Notes: a model not told the origin generated them from the sequence alone. 7,229 bases of DNA from an uncultured Alcaligenaceae bacterium (GCA_937897265.1 CALCPT010000619.1:1-7229), one strand, 5' to 3'. Positions 1-6,794 are shown, counted from the stretch's first letter. Translations and numbers: made by a program.

Positions 1-1412
1 GCGAAGGTGTGCTCGACTACACACGCCGTGCACCGTATCCGGGGCCTGAAGCGCAATTAAATATGCCAGCTGGCATTGAAAATGATGCAGCCAAGCTCGA
101 TGAGTTTTTAGATGGGGTGTTTGACAAGCATCCAGACCGCACCGAAATGCTGATTGGCGTGGTGCTGTCGGTCAAGCCCGACGAGGTCAGGGTCGCCCGC
201 AGCTCAACCGATATCGTTTCGATTAAAGATAAAAGAGCACTGAGCGTGATTTCGCGTGCGCTGAATCCCAAAGCGCCGAACGACTTGCGTCTGCAACGCG
301 GCTCGGTCGTCTACCTGCACAAAACAGCCGAGTACTGGGAGATCCTGAACCTGCCCACAGTGCAGTCCGCGTTTGTCTCAATGATTCCGCAAGACGGTGC
401 AATCCGCGCAATGGTGGGCGGGTTCGACTTTTATCACGGTAACTTTAACCGGGTCACCCAAGCCTGGCGTCAACCCGGGTCATCGTTCAAGCCCTTTATT
501 TATGCGGCCGCACTCGAGCGTGGTTTAACCCCAGGTACGGTGATTTCTGATCAGCCCTTTGAACTGACCGCCGAGCAAACAGGCTCTAAAGCTTGGGCGC
601 CCAAAAACTACGGTGGGCAGTACGACGACAAGCTGACCATGCGCGAGGCGATTGCGCGCTCTAAAAACATGGTGTCGATCCGGATTTTGCAGTCGATCGG
701 CCCAAAGTATGCACAAGACTACATTGCACGGTTCGGTTTTGACAAAGCACGCCACCCAGCTTACTTACCGATGGCGTTGGGCTCGGGGGCCGTCACCCCT
801 CTGCAACTGGCTGCCGGATTCTCAGTCTTTGCCAACGGCGGCTATCGCATTACGCCTTTTCTGATCGACCGCGTCACAGATGCTAACGGTCAGGTCATCA
901 TGCAGGCTCGCCCAACGGTCGCGGGCGACTCGGCTGCGCGTGCAATTGATGCCCGTACTGCCTATGTCATGGATGACCTGCTGCGCGGTGTCGCCACCTC
1001 AGGAACTGCAGCCCGTTCGCGACAAGTCCTCAAGCGGGGCGATCTGGCCGGCAAAACCGGTACAACCAACGATTCTGTCGACGCCTGGTTTGCGGGTTAC
1101 ACCCCACAGCTCGTGGGTGTGGCCTGGATGGGCTACGACCAACCCAAATCACTGGGCTCGCGCGAAACCGGTGGTGGCGCTTCGCTGCCAGTCTGGCTGG
1201 GCTATATGCAAAACGCGCTGAAAGCGTTTCCTGAGCAAAAACGACCGCCGCCACCCGAAGGCTTGATTATTGAAGGTGGCAACATGTATTTCAGCGAATT
1301 TCCGCCAGGTCAGGCCATCATGAAGCTAGGCACCGGCGAAAAGAATGACTCGTTGGGCGACTTTTTGAACAATATTGAAACCAATCGCCCCAATCCGGCT
1401 CTGGCTAACTAA
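1..1412 (+). CDS. mrcA: Penicillin-binding protein 1A, C-terminal part (5' end outside window)
   Basis: Bifunctional class A PBP. The full protein polymerises glycan strands and cross-links peptides in the periplasm, anchored in the inner membrane. Only the C-terminal part is here: the frame is open to the left edge (first whole codon at base 3), so the first in-frame GTG at 9 is not a real start. Residues are numbered from that GTG. Residues 10-120 match the linker and OB-like insert of PBP1A. The transpeptidase domain follows with all three motifs: SxxK at 158-161 (GSSFKP, nucleophile Ser158), SxN at 218-220 (SKN) and KTG(T) at 349-352. The membrane anchor and glycosyltransferase domain must lie upstream; family members are usually about 770-850 residues. 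The domain looks intact, with a Pro-rich tail (412-416). The TAA overlaps the cyaY stop. Assignment to PBP1A rather than another class A PBP rests on the OB insert and the cyaY-lptM-lysA context. Confidence 0.93.
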   Translation, partial: EGVLDYTRRAPYPGPEAQLNMPAGIENDAAKLDEFLDGVFDKHPDRTEMLIGVVLSVKPDEVRVARSSTDIVSIKDKRALSVISRALNPKAPNDLRLQRGSVVYLHKTAEYWEILNLPTVQSAFVSMIPQDGAIRAMVGGFDFYHGNFNRVTQAWRQPGSSFKPFIYAAALERGLTPGTVISDQPFELTAEQTGSKAWAPKNYGGQYDDKLTMREAIARSKNMVSIRILQSIGPKYAQDYIARFGFDKARHPAYLPMALGSGAVTPLQLAAGFSVFANGGYRITPFLIDRVTDANGQVIMQARPTVAGDSAARAIDARTAYVMDDLLRGVATSGTAARSRQVLKRGDLAGKTGTTNDSVDAWFAGYTPQLVGVAWMGYDQPKSLGSRETGGGASLPVWLGYMQNALKAFPEQKRPPPPEGLIIEGGNMYFSEFPPGQAIMKLGTGEKNDSLGDFLNNIETNRPNPALAN

Positions 1413-1738
1413 AATACGACGGTTAAGGGTCTGCCTGTTGCATCCGAGCAAACCTGAGATAAAGTATCGTGCAAGTCGGCGCCACCACGGGTATCTTTCC
1501 AGTGTTGGCCGTCAAAACGATAATGAAAGCCGCCGCTTCTGGCAGCGAGCCACATTTCGTGCAGCGGTGCCTGACTATTGATCACGACTTGATGGCCGTT
1601 TTCAAAAATCAGATTAAGTACATTACCTTGGCGTTTGGTTTCAACGTCAAGGTCGAGTTGATCAAACCAGTGGTCGGCTTGGGCTTCGATTGCATCTAAC
1701 AATGCGGTCACCCGAGCATGAAATTCAGTATCGTTCAT
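1409..1738 (-). CDS. cyaY: Iron-sulfur cluster assembly protein CyaY (bacterial frataxin)
   Basis: Small cytosolic frataxin that binds iron and modulates the IscS/IscU cluster-assembly machine. The 109-residue product matches the usual length of about 105-110. The frataxin signature is clear at about residues 41-75: the strand LNLIFENGHQVVIN, then Q56-xP and the MWLAARSGG-FHYRF block. The N-terminal helix and first strand carry an acidic ridge (D15, E18, D22, D26, D29, D31, E33), as expected for iron and IscS contact. I chose the ATG at 1738 because GAGG (1751-1748 on the minus strand) lies 9 bases upstream; a GTG at 1753 would add only five residues. It is tail-to-tail with mrcA (stops share 1409-1412) and divergent from lptM. 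No iron-responsive operator was recognised. Confidence 0.93.
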   Translation of the reverse strand: MNDTEFHARVTALLDAIEAQADHWFDQLDLDVETKRQGNVLNLIFENGHQVVINSQAPLHEMWLAARSGGFHYRFDGQHWKDTRGGADLHDTLSQVCSDATGRPLTVVF

Positions 1739-1747
1739 AATCCTTAT

Positions 1748-1751
1748 CCTC
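1748..1751 (-). promoter_or_regulatory. Ribosome binding site of cyaY
   Basis: On the minus strand GAGG (1751-1748) lies 9 bases before the ATG at 1738. A second purine block, AAGG (1745-1742), is closer, only 3 bases away. Together they support the 109-residue CyaY over the longer GTG-started version, whose start codon would overlap this site. Confidence 0.5.
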
Positions 1752-1760
1752 ACGTTTGAC

Positions 1761-1764
1761 GGAG
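1761..1764 (+). promoter_or_regulatory. Ribosome binding site deciding the lptM start
   Basis: GGAG lies 6 bases before the GTG at 1771. It is the only good Shine-Dalgarno match near the 5' end of the lptM frame. It lies inside the frame if the TTG at 1756 were used, which argues against that upstream start. Confidence 0.5.
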
Positions 1765-1770
1765 CGCGCA

Positions 1771-2013
1771 GTGATCAGCAAAACCGACAACCACCAAAGT
1801 GCTCGCATTGTAGCGATGCTGACACTTGCCGTGTTGGTCGCCGCAGGCTGTGGTTACAAAGGCCCACTGTATTTACCCGCGAAACCCGCCGAAATCCGTC
1901 CTTACACGACGCCATATTCAATGTACGGTGTCATCCCAGACGAACAAGACAATGTGGTGCCGTTCTTTGACGAAGATTTGCTGCTGACTCCAGCGCCCGT
2001 TGTCATTGATTAA
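1771..2013 (+). CDS. lptM: LPS translocon maturation chaperone LptM (YifL-type lipoprotein)
   Basis: Small outer-membrane lipoprotein. In E. coli, LptM (formerly YifL) associates with LptD-LptE and assists the disulfide rearrangement that matures the LPS translocon. The family mark is the lipobox Cys followed by CGYKGPLYLP. Starting at GTG 1771 gives 80 residues: a short n-region with K4 and R12, a hydrophobic core (about 13-25) and the lipobox AAGC with acylated Cys27. The mature part is Pro-rich with an acidic C-terminus (EQD, FFDEDLL). I preferred this start because GGAG at 1761-1764 sits 6 bases upstream. TTG at 1756 is longer without a better site, and ATG at 1816 would remove the charged n-region. 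It precedes lysA on the same strand by about 108 bp, so the two may be co-transcribed. The mature region after residue 45 is not recognisably conserved. Confidence 0.85.
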   Translation: MISKTDNHQSARIVAMLTLAVLVAAGCGYKGPLYLPAKPAEIRPYTTPYSMYGVIPDEQDNVVPFFDEDLLLTPAPVVID

Positions 2014-2121
2014 GCCGCTCGCTACGCTTTAAACTTTTACCTCTTTACCCTTCGCCGCGCGCGACTTGAAGACATTGTTACCCAAATCGCGTGCCAAACC
2101 TTGAATACCCATAGCCACAAC

Positions 2122-3408
2122 ATGACCGCTGAACTTGCCACGCCCACGGGCGCACCGTTTTTTCACTATCAAGCGGGTGAACTGCGCGCAGAAGGCGTCT
2201 CGCTTGCCGAACTTGGCCAAGAGCTTGGCACGCCGTTATATGTGTACTCGCGCGCTGCGCTGGCAGCCGCCTGGGCCTCTTACCAAGAGGCTTGCGTTGG
2301 CCACGAAGTGTTAGTGTGCTTTGGCATGAAAGCCAATTCAAACCTGGCGGTTCTCAAAGAATTTGCGCGCTTAGGCAGCGGCTTTGACATCGTCTCTGGT
2401 GGCGAACTCGCACGCGTCTTGGCGGCTGGGGCCGATCCAGCCAAAGTGGTGTTTTCGGGCGTTGGTAAGCAGGCCTGGGAAATGCAAGCCGCACTTGAAG
2501 TTGGCGTTAAATGCTTTAACGTTGAATCGATTCCAGAGCTCAAGCGCTTGTCTGAGGTTGCCTCGGCACTTGGCAAAACTGCGGCCGTCTCGTTGCGGGT
2601 CAATCCAGATGTGGATGCCAAGACGCATCCTTATATTTCGACCGGTTTAAAAGAAAACAAATTCGGGATCGCTATTGAAGAGGCGCCGCATGCCTACAAC
2701 TTGGCGGCCTCGTTACCGGGCATCTCTGTCGTTGGAGTTGACTGCCACATCGGCTCACAGATTACTGAGGTCAGCCCCTACCTCGATGCCTTAGACAAGT
2801 TACTCAAGCTCATTGATCAACTCAAAGCGGCCGGCATTGCACTTAAACACCTAGATTTGGGTGGCGGCTTAGGCATTCGTTACGACGATGAAACCCCCTT
2901 GGCGCCCAAGGTCTTGCTCGACAAAGTCTTTGCGCAACTGCAGGCACGTGGTTATGGGCATTTGCAATTGGTGCTTGAACCCGGTCGGTCGCTTGTTGGC
3001 AACGCAGGGGTGTTGCTGACGACAGTGCAATATCTTAAGCACACCGAGGCGCGTAATTTTGCAATTGTCGATGCGGCCATGAATGATTTGATGCGCCCGG
3101 CACTGTACGAAGCTTGGCATGGCGTCTTGCCGGTTGCGCTACGCGCAAGCGAGCAAACTCTGTACGACGTGGTTGGACCCGTGTGCGAAAGCGCTGACTG
3201 GCTGGCACGCGGCCGACAGCTTGCCTTAGCCGAAGGTGATGTGCTGGCAATTGAATCAGCCGGTGCGTATGGCTTTGTGATGGCAGGCAACTACAACAGC
3301 CGGCCACGCCCCGCCGAGATCATGGTCGATGGCGACCAATTTCACGTCATCCGTCAGCGCGAGACCTTCGCTGATTTGATCCGCGGCGAAAGCTGCTTGC
3401 CAGACTAA
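2122..3408 (+). CDS. lysA: Diaminopimelate decarboxylase
   Basis: PLP enzyme of the cytosol. It decarboxylates meso-2,6-diaminopimelate to L-lysine, the last step of the DAP pathway. From ATG 2122 the product has 428 residues, the usual size for LysA (about 415-430). It has the fold III decarboxylase layout. The TIM barrel carries the PLP lysine K70 (FGMKANSN), the SGFDIVSGGEL strand, H209 (CHIGSQ), the phosphate-binding GGGLG (247-251) and EPGRSL (286-291). The C-terminal sheet carries the active-site Cys355 (GPVCESAD) and Tyr383 (SAGAYGFVMAGNYNSRPRP). No key residue is missing. The start is uncertain: neither this ATG nor the in-frame TTG at 2101 has a clear Shine-Dalgarno sequence, and the frame is open back to the lptM stop. 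I chose the ATG because the conserved FFHYQAGEL begins about ten residues later. It converges with the amidohydrolase gene downstream. Confidence 0.96.
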   Translation: MTAELATPTGAPFFHYQAGELRAEGVSLAELGQELGTPLYVYSRAALAAAWASYQEACVGHEVLVCFGMKANSNLAVLKEFARLGSGFDIVSGGELARVLAAGADPAKVVFSGVGKQAWEMQAALEVGVKCFNVESIPELKRLSEVASALGKTAAVSLRVNPDVDAKTHPYISTGLKENKFGIAIEEAPHAYNLAASLPGISVVGVDCHIGSQITEVSPYLDALDKLLKLIDQLKAAGIALKHLDLGGGLGIRYDDETPLAPKVLLDKVFAQLQARGYGHLQLVLEPGRSLVGNAGVLLTTVQYLKHTEARNFAIVDAAMNDLMRPALYEAWHGVLPVALRASEQTLYDVVGPVCESADWLARGRQLALAEGDVLAIESAGAYGFVMAGNYNSRPRPAEIMVDGDQFHVIRQRETFADLIRGESCLPD

Positions 3409-3420
3409 ATTAAGCAAACG

Positions 3421-4440
3421 TCAGCGCCCCAGCAAGCCTTTAAAAAAGCTCTCAGTGTTGACTGCAAGAGTCTCGAGGTGATAGCCGCCTTCTTGCACGA
3501 CCACGGTTGGCAACTTCAGCCCCGCGATCATTTTGCCTAACTGTCCAAAACCTTCGGTGGTGACCGCAACCTTAGATTGTGGATCGTCTTTGTACACATC
3601 AAAACCCAACGCCAACACAAGAGCGTCTGGCTTAAAGGCATTCAGGGCAGCCAAGGCTTTTTCAACTTGCTTGAAGAATACCGCTTCGCTTGAGCCGTGC
3701 GGCATGGGTAAGTTCAGGTTATAGCCTTGGCCCTGTGCCTCTCCACCTTCATCATCAAAGCCCGCGGTTGCCGGATAAAAATTCATCGGGTCGCCATGCA
3801 CTGAAATATAAAAAACATCATCGCGCTCGTAAAAAATTTCTTGAACGCCTTGCCCGTGATGCACATCGGTATCCAAAATCACGACGCGTTGATGCTTTGC
3901 GCGTAGCACCTGCGCAGCAATCGCTGCATTGTTGAGATAACAAAAACCACCTGCCGCATCTTTACGGGTGTGATGCCCTGGCGGGCGACAGAGCGCGTAC
4001 GCCTGTTGATCACCTGCTAAAACCGCCTTGGCCGCAGAGACCGCCGCCTGCGCTGCCCAGTAGGACGAGGTGTAAGTATCGGGGCCAACCGGACAACTTC
4101 CATCAGCCAGATAGCGTGCCGTCTGTGCCAAAATCCCACGCAAGGCATTTGGCGAACGCACAAAAATATTTGAGATCACTTCGTCGCCCCAATCAGGGCC
4201 CGTTTGTTTCCAGATCGCGTGTGCCGTTTCAAGATACTGCAAATATCCCGCATCGTGAATCGCCAGTAAGGGCTGCATGCCGTGGTCTTCGGGTTCTGTC
4301 ACCGTGAGGCCTAACGCTGCGATCCCTTTCAAAATTTGTACGGCGCGCTCTGGGATCTCTTGTGGGGTACGCATCTGGCCGCGTGACAAATAGGTACGCG
4401 GATGATGCAATTTTTGTTTTGGATGAAAATAAGTTTTCAT
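3421..4440 (-). CDS. Histone deacetylase family protein, acetylpolyamine amidohydrolase-like
   Basis: Zinc amidohydrolase of the arginase/deacetylase fold, 339 residues, presumably cytosolic (no signal peptide). Catalytic features are all visible: the tandem His pair H156-H157 (CRPPGHH), zinc ligands D192 and H194 (LDTDVHHGQG) and D281 (ALGFD), and Tyr320 (QEGGY) that stabilises the transition state. Length and flanking blocks resemble the Mycoplana acetylpolyamine amidohydrolase: VHDAGYL-type IHDAGYLQYLETA near 61, FYERDDVFYISVHGDP and GFDVYKDDP, not the QCGAD seen in AcuC and eukaryotic deacetylases. By family knowledge it would remove acetyl groups from acetylated polyamines, but related bacterial enzymes act on other amides, so the substrate is inferred. 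The ATG at 4440 has GAGG 7 bases upstream (4451-4448). It lies 61 bp after the DMT gene, possibly as the last gene of that unit. Confidence 0.88.
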   Translation of the reverse strand: MKTYFHPKQKLHHPRTYLSRGQMRTPQEIPERAVQILKGIAALGLTVTEPEDHGMQPLLAIHDAGYLQYLETAHAIWKQTGPDWGDEVISNIFVRSPNALRGILAQTARYLADGSCPVGPDTYTSSYWAAQAAVSAAKAVLAGDQQAYALCRPPGHHTRKDAAGGFCYLNNAAIAAQVLRAKHQRVVILDTDVHHGQGVQEIFYERDDVFYISVHGDPMNFYPATAGFDDEGGEAQGQGYNLNLPMPHGSSEAVFFKQVEKALAALNAFKPDALVLALGFDVYKDDPQSKVAVTTEGFGQLGKMIAGLKLPTVVVQEGGYHLETLAVNTESFFKGLLGR

Positions 4441-4447
4441 GATTAAG

Positions 4448-4451
4448 CCTC
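4448..4451 (-). promoter_or_regulatory. Ribosome binding site of the amidohydrolase gene
   Basis: On the minus strand GAGG (4451-4448) is separated by 7 bases from the ATG at 4440. This is the clearest ribosome binding site in the minus-strand cluster and fixes the start of the deacetylase-family protein. Confidence 0.5.
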
Positions 4452-4501
4452 AAACAGAGTCAAAAAGGGTGCAGCCTAAACTTCAAAAATAGCATAATCG
4501 C

Positions 4502-5452
4502 TTAGGCACGCTTTGCACGAAAATATGCGAACAACATCGGAAGAGTTAACGACAAACCAGCGGCCACGATCAACGCCATGCCCATCAAGGATAGTAGCGA
4601 AGGCATTTGGGCAAAAAACAATTCACCAAAGATCACCGCAAGCACCAACTGAAAATAGTTAAAGGGCGCGAGCGTCGAAGCCGGAACCGTCTTAAACGCA
4701 TAAATCAATAAAAATTGCCCAATGCCGCCACTGACACCCATCAAAATCATTTCAATAGCGTCTCGTGCGTTTGGCCATTTGGTCGGCCACCAAAACATCA
4801 ACACCAAAAAGCCAAGCAGCCAGCAAATCAATGCTGAGTAAGCAAACATTTGTTCGCTTTGTACCCGATTGGCCAGCTTGCGCGTGAGCAGTTGCACCAG
4901 GGCGTAACCCGTTGCAGACACCAGCATCAACAGGCTGCCAAATAACGAGAGGCCAGCATCAACGGCTGTATCGCTTGAGGCATGACCAAATGGGTTCACT
5001 ATACACAGCATACCGATCATGCCAAGAACGACCGCCACATATTGCTTAAAGCCAACGGTTTCTCGCAACACCACAGGGGCAAGCAACACGACCATTAGAG
5101 GTGAGACAAAATATAGCGCGGTGCCTTCGGCCAGCGGCAAATACTGCAAGGCAGGCATAAAAAATATGCCAACCATTCCAAGCAGCGCGCCACGATAAAT
5201 GAGTAGCTTGCGTTCGGCAGGACCTACCCGCATGGGGACACGTTTGATCCACATCAGACACCACGCCAGCACAATGATGACGGAGTAACGCGCGAAATTC
5301 ACTAAAGGCGCAGAATAACGTCCCACCAAATCTTTTGCGAAAGCATCAAGGCAGGCAAAGGCAACCAACGAGCATAAAAAGATTGCGCAACCTTTCAGCC
5401 ATTGCGCTTGTCGAGCTGACTCTGGTTGCGGTGCATCGCTGAGCAAGCTCAT
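4502..5452 (-). CDS. DMT (EamA-family) inner-membrane transporter
   Basis: Ten-helix drug/metabolite transporter of 316 residues, the standard length. Hydrophobic segments lie at about 20-39, 50-69, 85-103, 111-129, 136-153, 167-187, 202-222, 233-253, 262-280 and 286-306, forming two EamA repeats. Family-type blocks are LPLAEGTALYFVSPLMV around 106-121 at helix 4, followed by VVLRE. The second repeat has the counterpart TVPASTLAPFNYFQLVLAVIFGELFF at about 256-280. The C-terminus is short and basic (FRAKRA). The substrate cannot be read from sequence; relatives export amino acids, metabolites or drugs, or take up nucleotide-like compounds. The ATG at 5452 has only a weak purine run (GAAAG, 4 bases away). 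It lies 39 bp after the MFS gene, with a weak hairpin between, and 61 bp before the amidohydrolase gene, all on the minus strand. Confidence 0.88.
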   Translation of the reverse strand: MSLLSDAPQPESARQAQWLKGCAIFLCSLVAFACLDAFAKDLVGRYSAPLVNFARYSVIIVLAWCLMWIKRVPMRVGPAERKLLIYRGALLGMVGIFFMPALQYLPLAEGTALYFVSPLMVVLLAPVVLRETVGFKQYVAVVLGMIGMLCIVNPFGHASSDTAVDAGLSLFGSLLMLVSATGYALVQLLTRKLANRVQSEQMFAYSALICWLLGFLVLMFWWPTKWPNARDAIEMILMGVSGGIGQFLLIYAFKTVPASTLAPFNYFQLVLAVIFGELFFAQMPSLLSLMGMALIVAAGLSLTLPMLFAYFRAKRA

Positions 5453-5470
5453 AGGGCTTTCGATTAATTT

Positions 5471-5493
5471 AAAAGTAAGGCCATGTAAGGCCT
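5471..5493 (-). terminator. Weak terminator-like hairpin after the MFS gene
   Basis: Read on the minus strand, AGGCC (5493-5489) and GGCCT (5482-5478) form a 5-bp stem with a 6-base loop. Then come TAC and four T residues (5474-5471). The stem overlaps the MFS stop codon at 5494-5492. With such a short stem and T run it would stop only part of the transcription, so the DMT gene could still be read through from upstream. The stem arms come from a short direct repeat, so chance is possible. Confidence 0.3.
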
Positions 5494-6697
5494 AAGCCCG
5501 AGCGTTATGCGCTGTGCTGCGCAGCCGCAGCAATAACACCGTGATGGCCAGCCCAAAGAGTCCGAGGACACCGTAACTGGCGCCATAGCTTTTCAGCATA
5601 CCAGCCAAGACACCAAATAACGGTGGCCCTAAGACAACGCCTAAAAAAGTAATGCACAGCGTGCCGCCCGTCGCGACGCTAGCCTGACCTGCGGGCGCAA
5701 GACGAGCGATCTCAGCAAGAAACACGCCGTTCCAACCAATCGCTGAGGCACCAAAAATCACTAGTACCGGAAACAAAATCCAAGGCGAGGACTCTGGCCT
5801 CAGCAAAGCAGTACCCACTGCGCCCGTCGTCAACATCAACGCAATCACGATCAACATCATCGTGGGGCTCAACCATCGATCGGCCACATAGCCCCATAAG
5901 ATACGTCCGATCACGCCACCCGCTTGGGCAACCGTCAGCGCAACACCAGCCGCGACCAGTGACCAACCCAGATCTTCAAATAAAAACGTTACTAGATACG
6001 CCATCAAAGACATCTGACACACGGCAAACAAAAACGAGGTCATCGATAACGCACGCAAGCTCGGGTGTTCAAAAATTAAGCGTAAGGGCTGCACAACGCT
6101 AGTGAGTATGGATGGCTTCACGGTTGGGTCTCGGTCGTCATCCAGACCAGCACGCAGTGGTTGTACGGCCCAAGCACAGAGTGCACAAGCGACCGCGGAC
6201 GAAACAAACGCCAGTTGCCAACCAATCGCAATATCAAGCGAAGGCACAAGGGCGCCTGCAATCATGCCCCCGAGCGGCACACCAGTTTGTTTAATTGAAA
6301 ACACGAACGAGAGTTTTTCAGGCGGCGTCGTTTTGATTAACAGATGCGAGCTGGCTGGGGTAATCGGCCCGTAGCCCGCTCCGATAAACAAGGCACCAAT
6401 CGCTATCGCAACCGGATGCGGAATCGCACACAACGACAGACCAACCGCAGACGATAACAAACCGGCCTGACTCAAGCGGATCGCACCCCAGCGCTTAACA
6501 GCCGCGCCTCCGAGCAAGGTGGCGACCATTGCCGCAAAATACACAAGAGCAACGTACGCGCCCAAGTAGTTGGTCGATACACCGATCGCTTTGGCCACTA
6601 CGGGCGCTACGACCGGCAAATTGATCAACGCCATTGCAACGAGCGACTGGACGGTTAAGGTTGCAACTAAAACGACCCAGGGTCTGGCAGGTGTCAC
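5492..6697 (-). CDS. MFS transporter, inner membrane
   Basis: Major facilitator with about 12 helices, 401 residues from the chosen GTG at 6697. Motif-A-type loops follow the second helix of each half: GGAAVKRWG at 63-71 and GRILWGYVADRW at 264-275. The first half also has GPITPASSHLLIK (110-122) and the helix-5 motif-C-like Gly/Pro run KQTGVPLGGMIAGALVP (136-152). A polar loop with DDDRDP (186-191) separates the halves. The substrate is unknown; proton-coupled import or export of a small organic compound is likely. A longer version starts at GTG 6772 (426 residues), but its first codons lie inside a perfect inverted repeat and add a basic tail (RPKRSNRN) atypical before helix 1. Starting at 6697 gives MTPARPWVVL, typical for the family. 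Neither start has a visible Shine-Dalgarno sequence, so the choice is uncertain. It lies between ccsB and the DMT gene, both on the minus strand. Confidence 0.85.
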   Translation of the reverse strand: MTPARPWVVLVATLTVQSLVAMALINLPVVAPVVAKAIGVSTNYLGAYVALVYFAAMVATLLGGAAVKRWGAIRLSQAGLLSSAVGLSLCAIPHPVAIAIGALFIGAGYGPITPASSHLLIKTTPPEKLSFVFSIKQTGVPLGGMIAGALVPSLDIAIGWQLAFVSSAVACALCAWAVQPLRAGLDDDRDPTVKPSILTSVVQPLRLIFEHPSLRALSMTSFLFAVCQMSLMAYLVTFLFEDLGWSLVAAGVALTVAQAGGVIGRILWGYVADRWLSPTMMLIVIALMLTTGAVGTALLRPESSPWILFPVLVIFGASAIGWNGVFLAEIARLAPAGQASVATGGTLCITFLGVVLGPPLFGVLAGMLKSYGASYGVLGLFGLAITVLLLRLRSTAHNARA

Positions 6698-6751
6698 GAT
6701 GAAGGTGTTACGGTTAGACCGCTTTGGGCGGATTTGTTTTAGGTAGTGGTT

Positions 6752-6772
6752 GTGCGGCAAAATTTGCCGCAC
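6752..6772. repeat. Perfect 21-bp inverted repeat between ccsB and the MFS gene
   Basis: The arm GTGCGGCAAA (6752-6761) is exactly complementary to TTTGCCGCAC (6763-6772) around a single central base. It starts 22 bases beyond the ccsB stop and ends 54 bases before the preferred MFS start. In RNA it would form a GC-rich stem of about 7-8 bp with an A/U loop. Neither strand has a T run after it, so a classical intrinsic terminator is not supported. It may be a Rho-assisted end or a 3'-protecting hairpin for ccsB mRNA, or an operator for a dimeric regulator of the transporter genes. Confidence 0.6.
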
Positions 6773-6794
6773 GCCAAGCCATCAGCCACCCAGT

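Noticed and set aside
9..1412. A complete short penicillin-binding protein starting at GTG 9
   Set aside because: The frame is open to the window edge and the glycosyltransferase domain and membrane anchor are missing, so it is a gene cut by the window and not a short gene.
1755..1760. TTTGAC, resembling a -35 box for lptM
   Set aside because: No TATAAT-like hexamer lies about 17 bases downstream, and such a -10 box would fall after the lptM start codon.
2014..2121. Possible lysine riboswitch ahead of lysA
   Set aside because: The gap is far shorter than an L-box aptamer (about 170 bases) and shows none of its conserved helices.
2078..3307. Several 80-110 residue open frames within lysA in other frames
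   Set aside because: They lie within a well-conserved gene, have no family motifs, and are typical shadow frames of codon bias.
3409..3420. Terminator between convergent lysA and the amidohydrolase gene
   Set aside because: The gap is 12 bases, AT-rich, with no inverted repeat.
4441..4501. TTGACT-like and TATGCT-like hexamers upstream of the amidohydrolase gene (minus strand)
   Set aside because: The TTGACT would place its -10 box inside the coding region, and the TATGCT lacks a convincing -35 partner in the right position.
6102..6374. Plus-strand open frames of 60-90 residues inside the MFS gene
   Set aside because: Low-complexity Ala/Ser/Arg-rich translations antisense to a clear transporter gene, with no recognisable domain.
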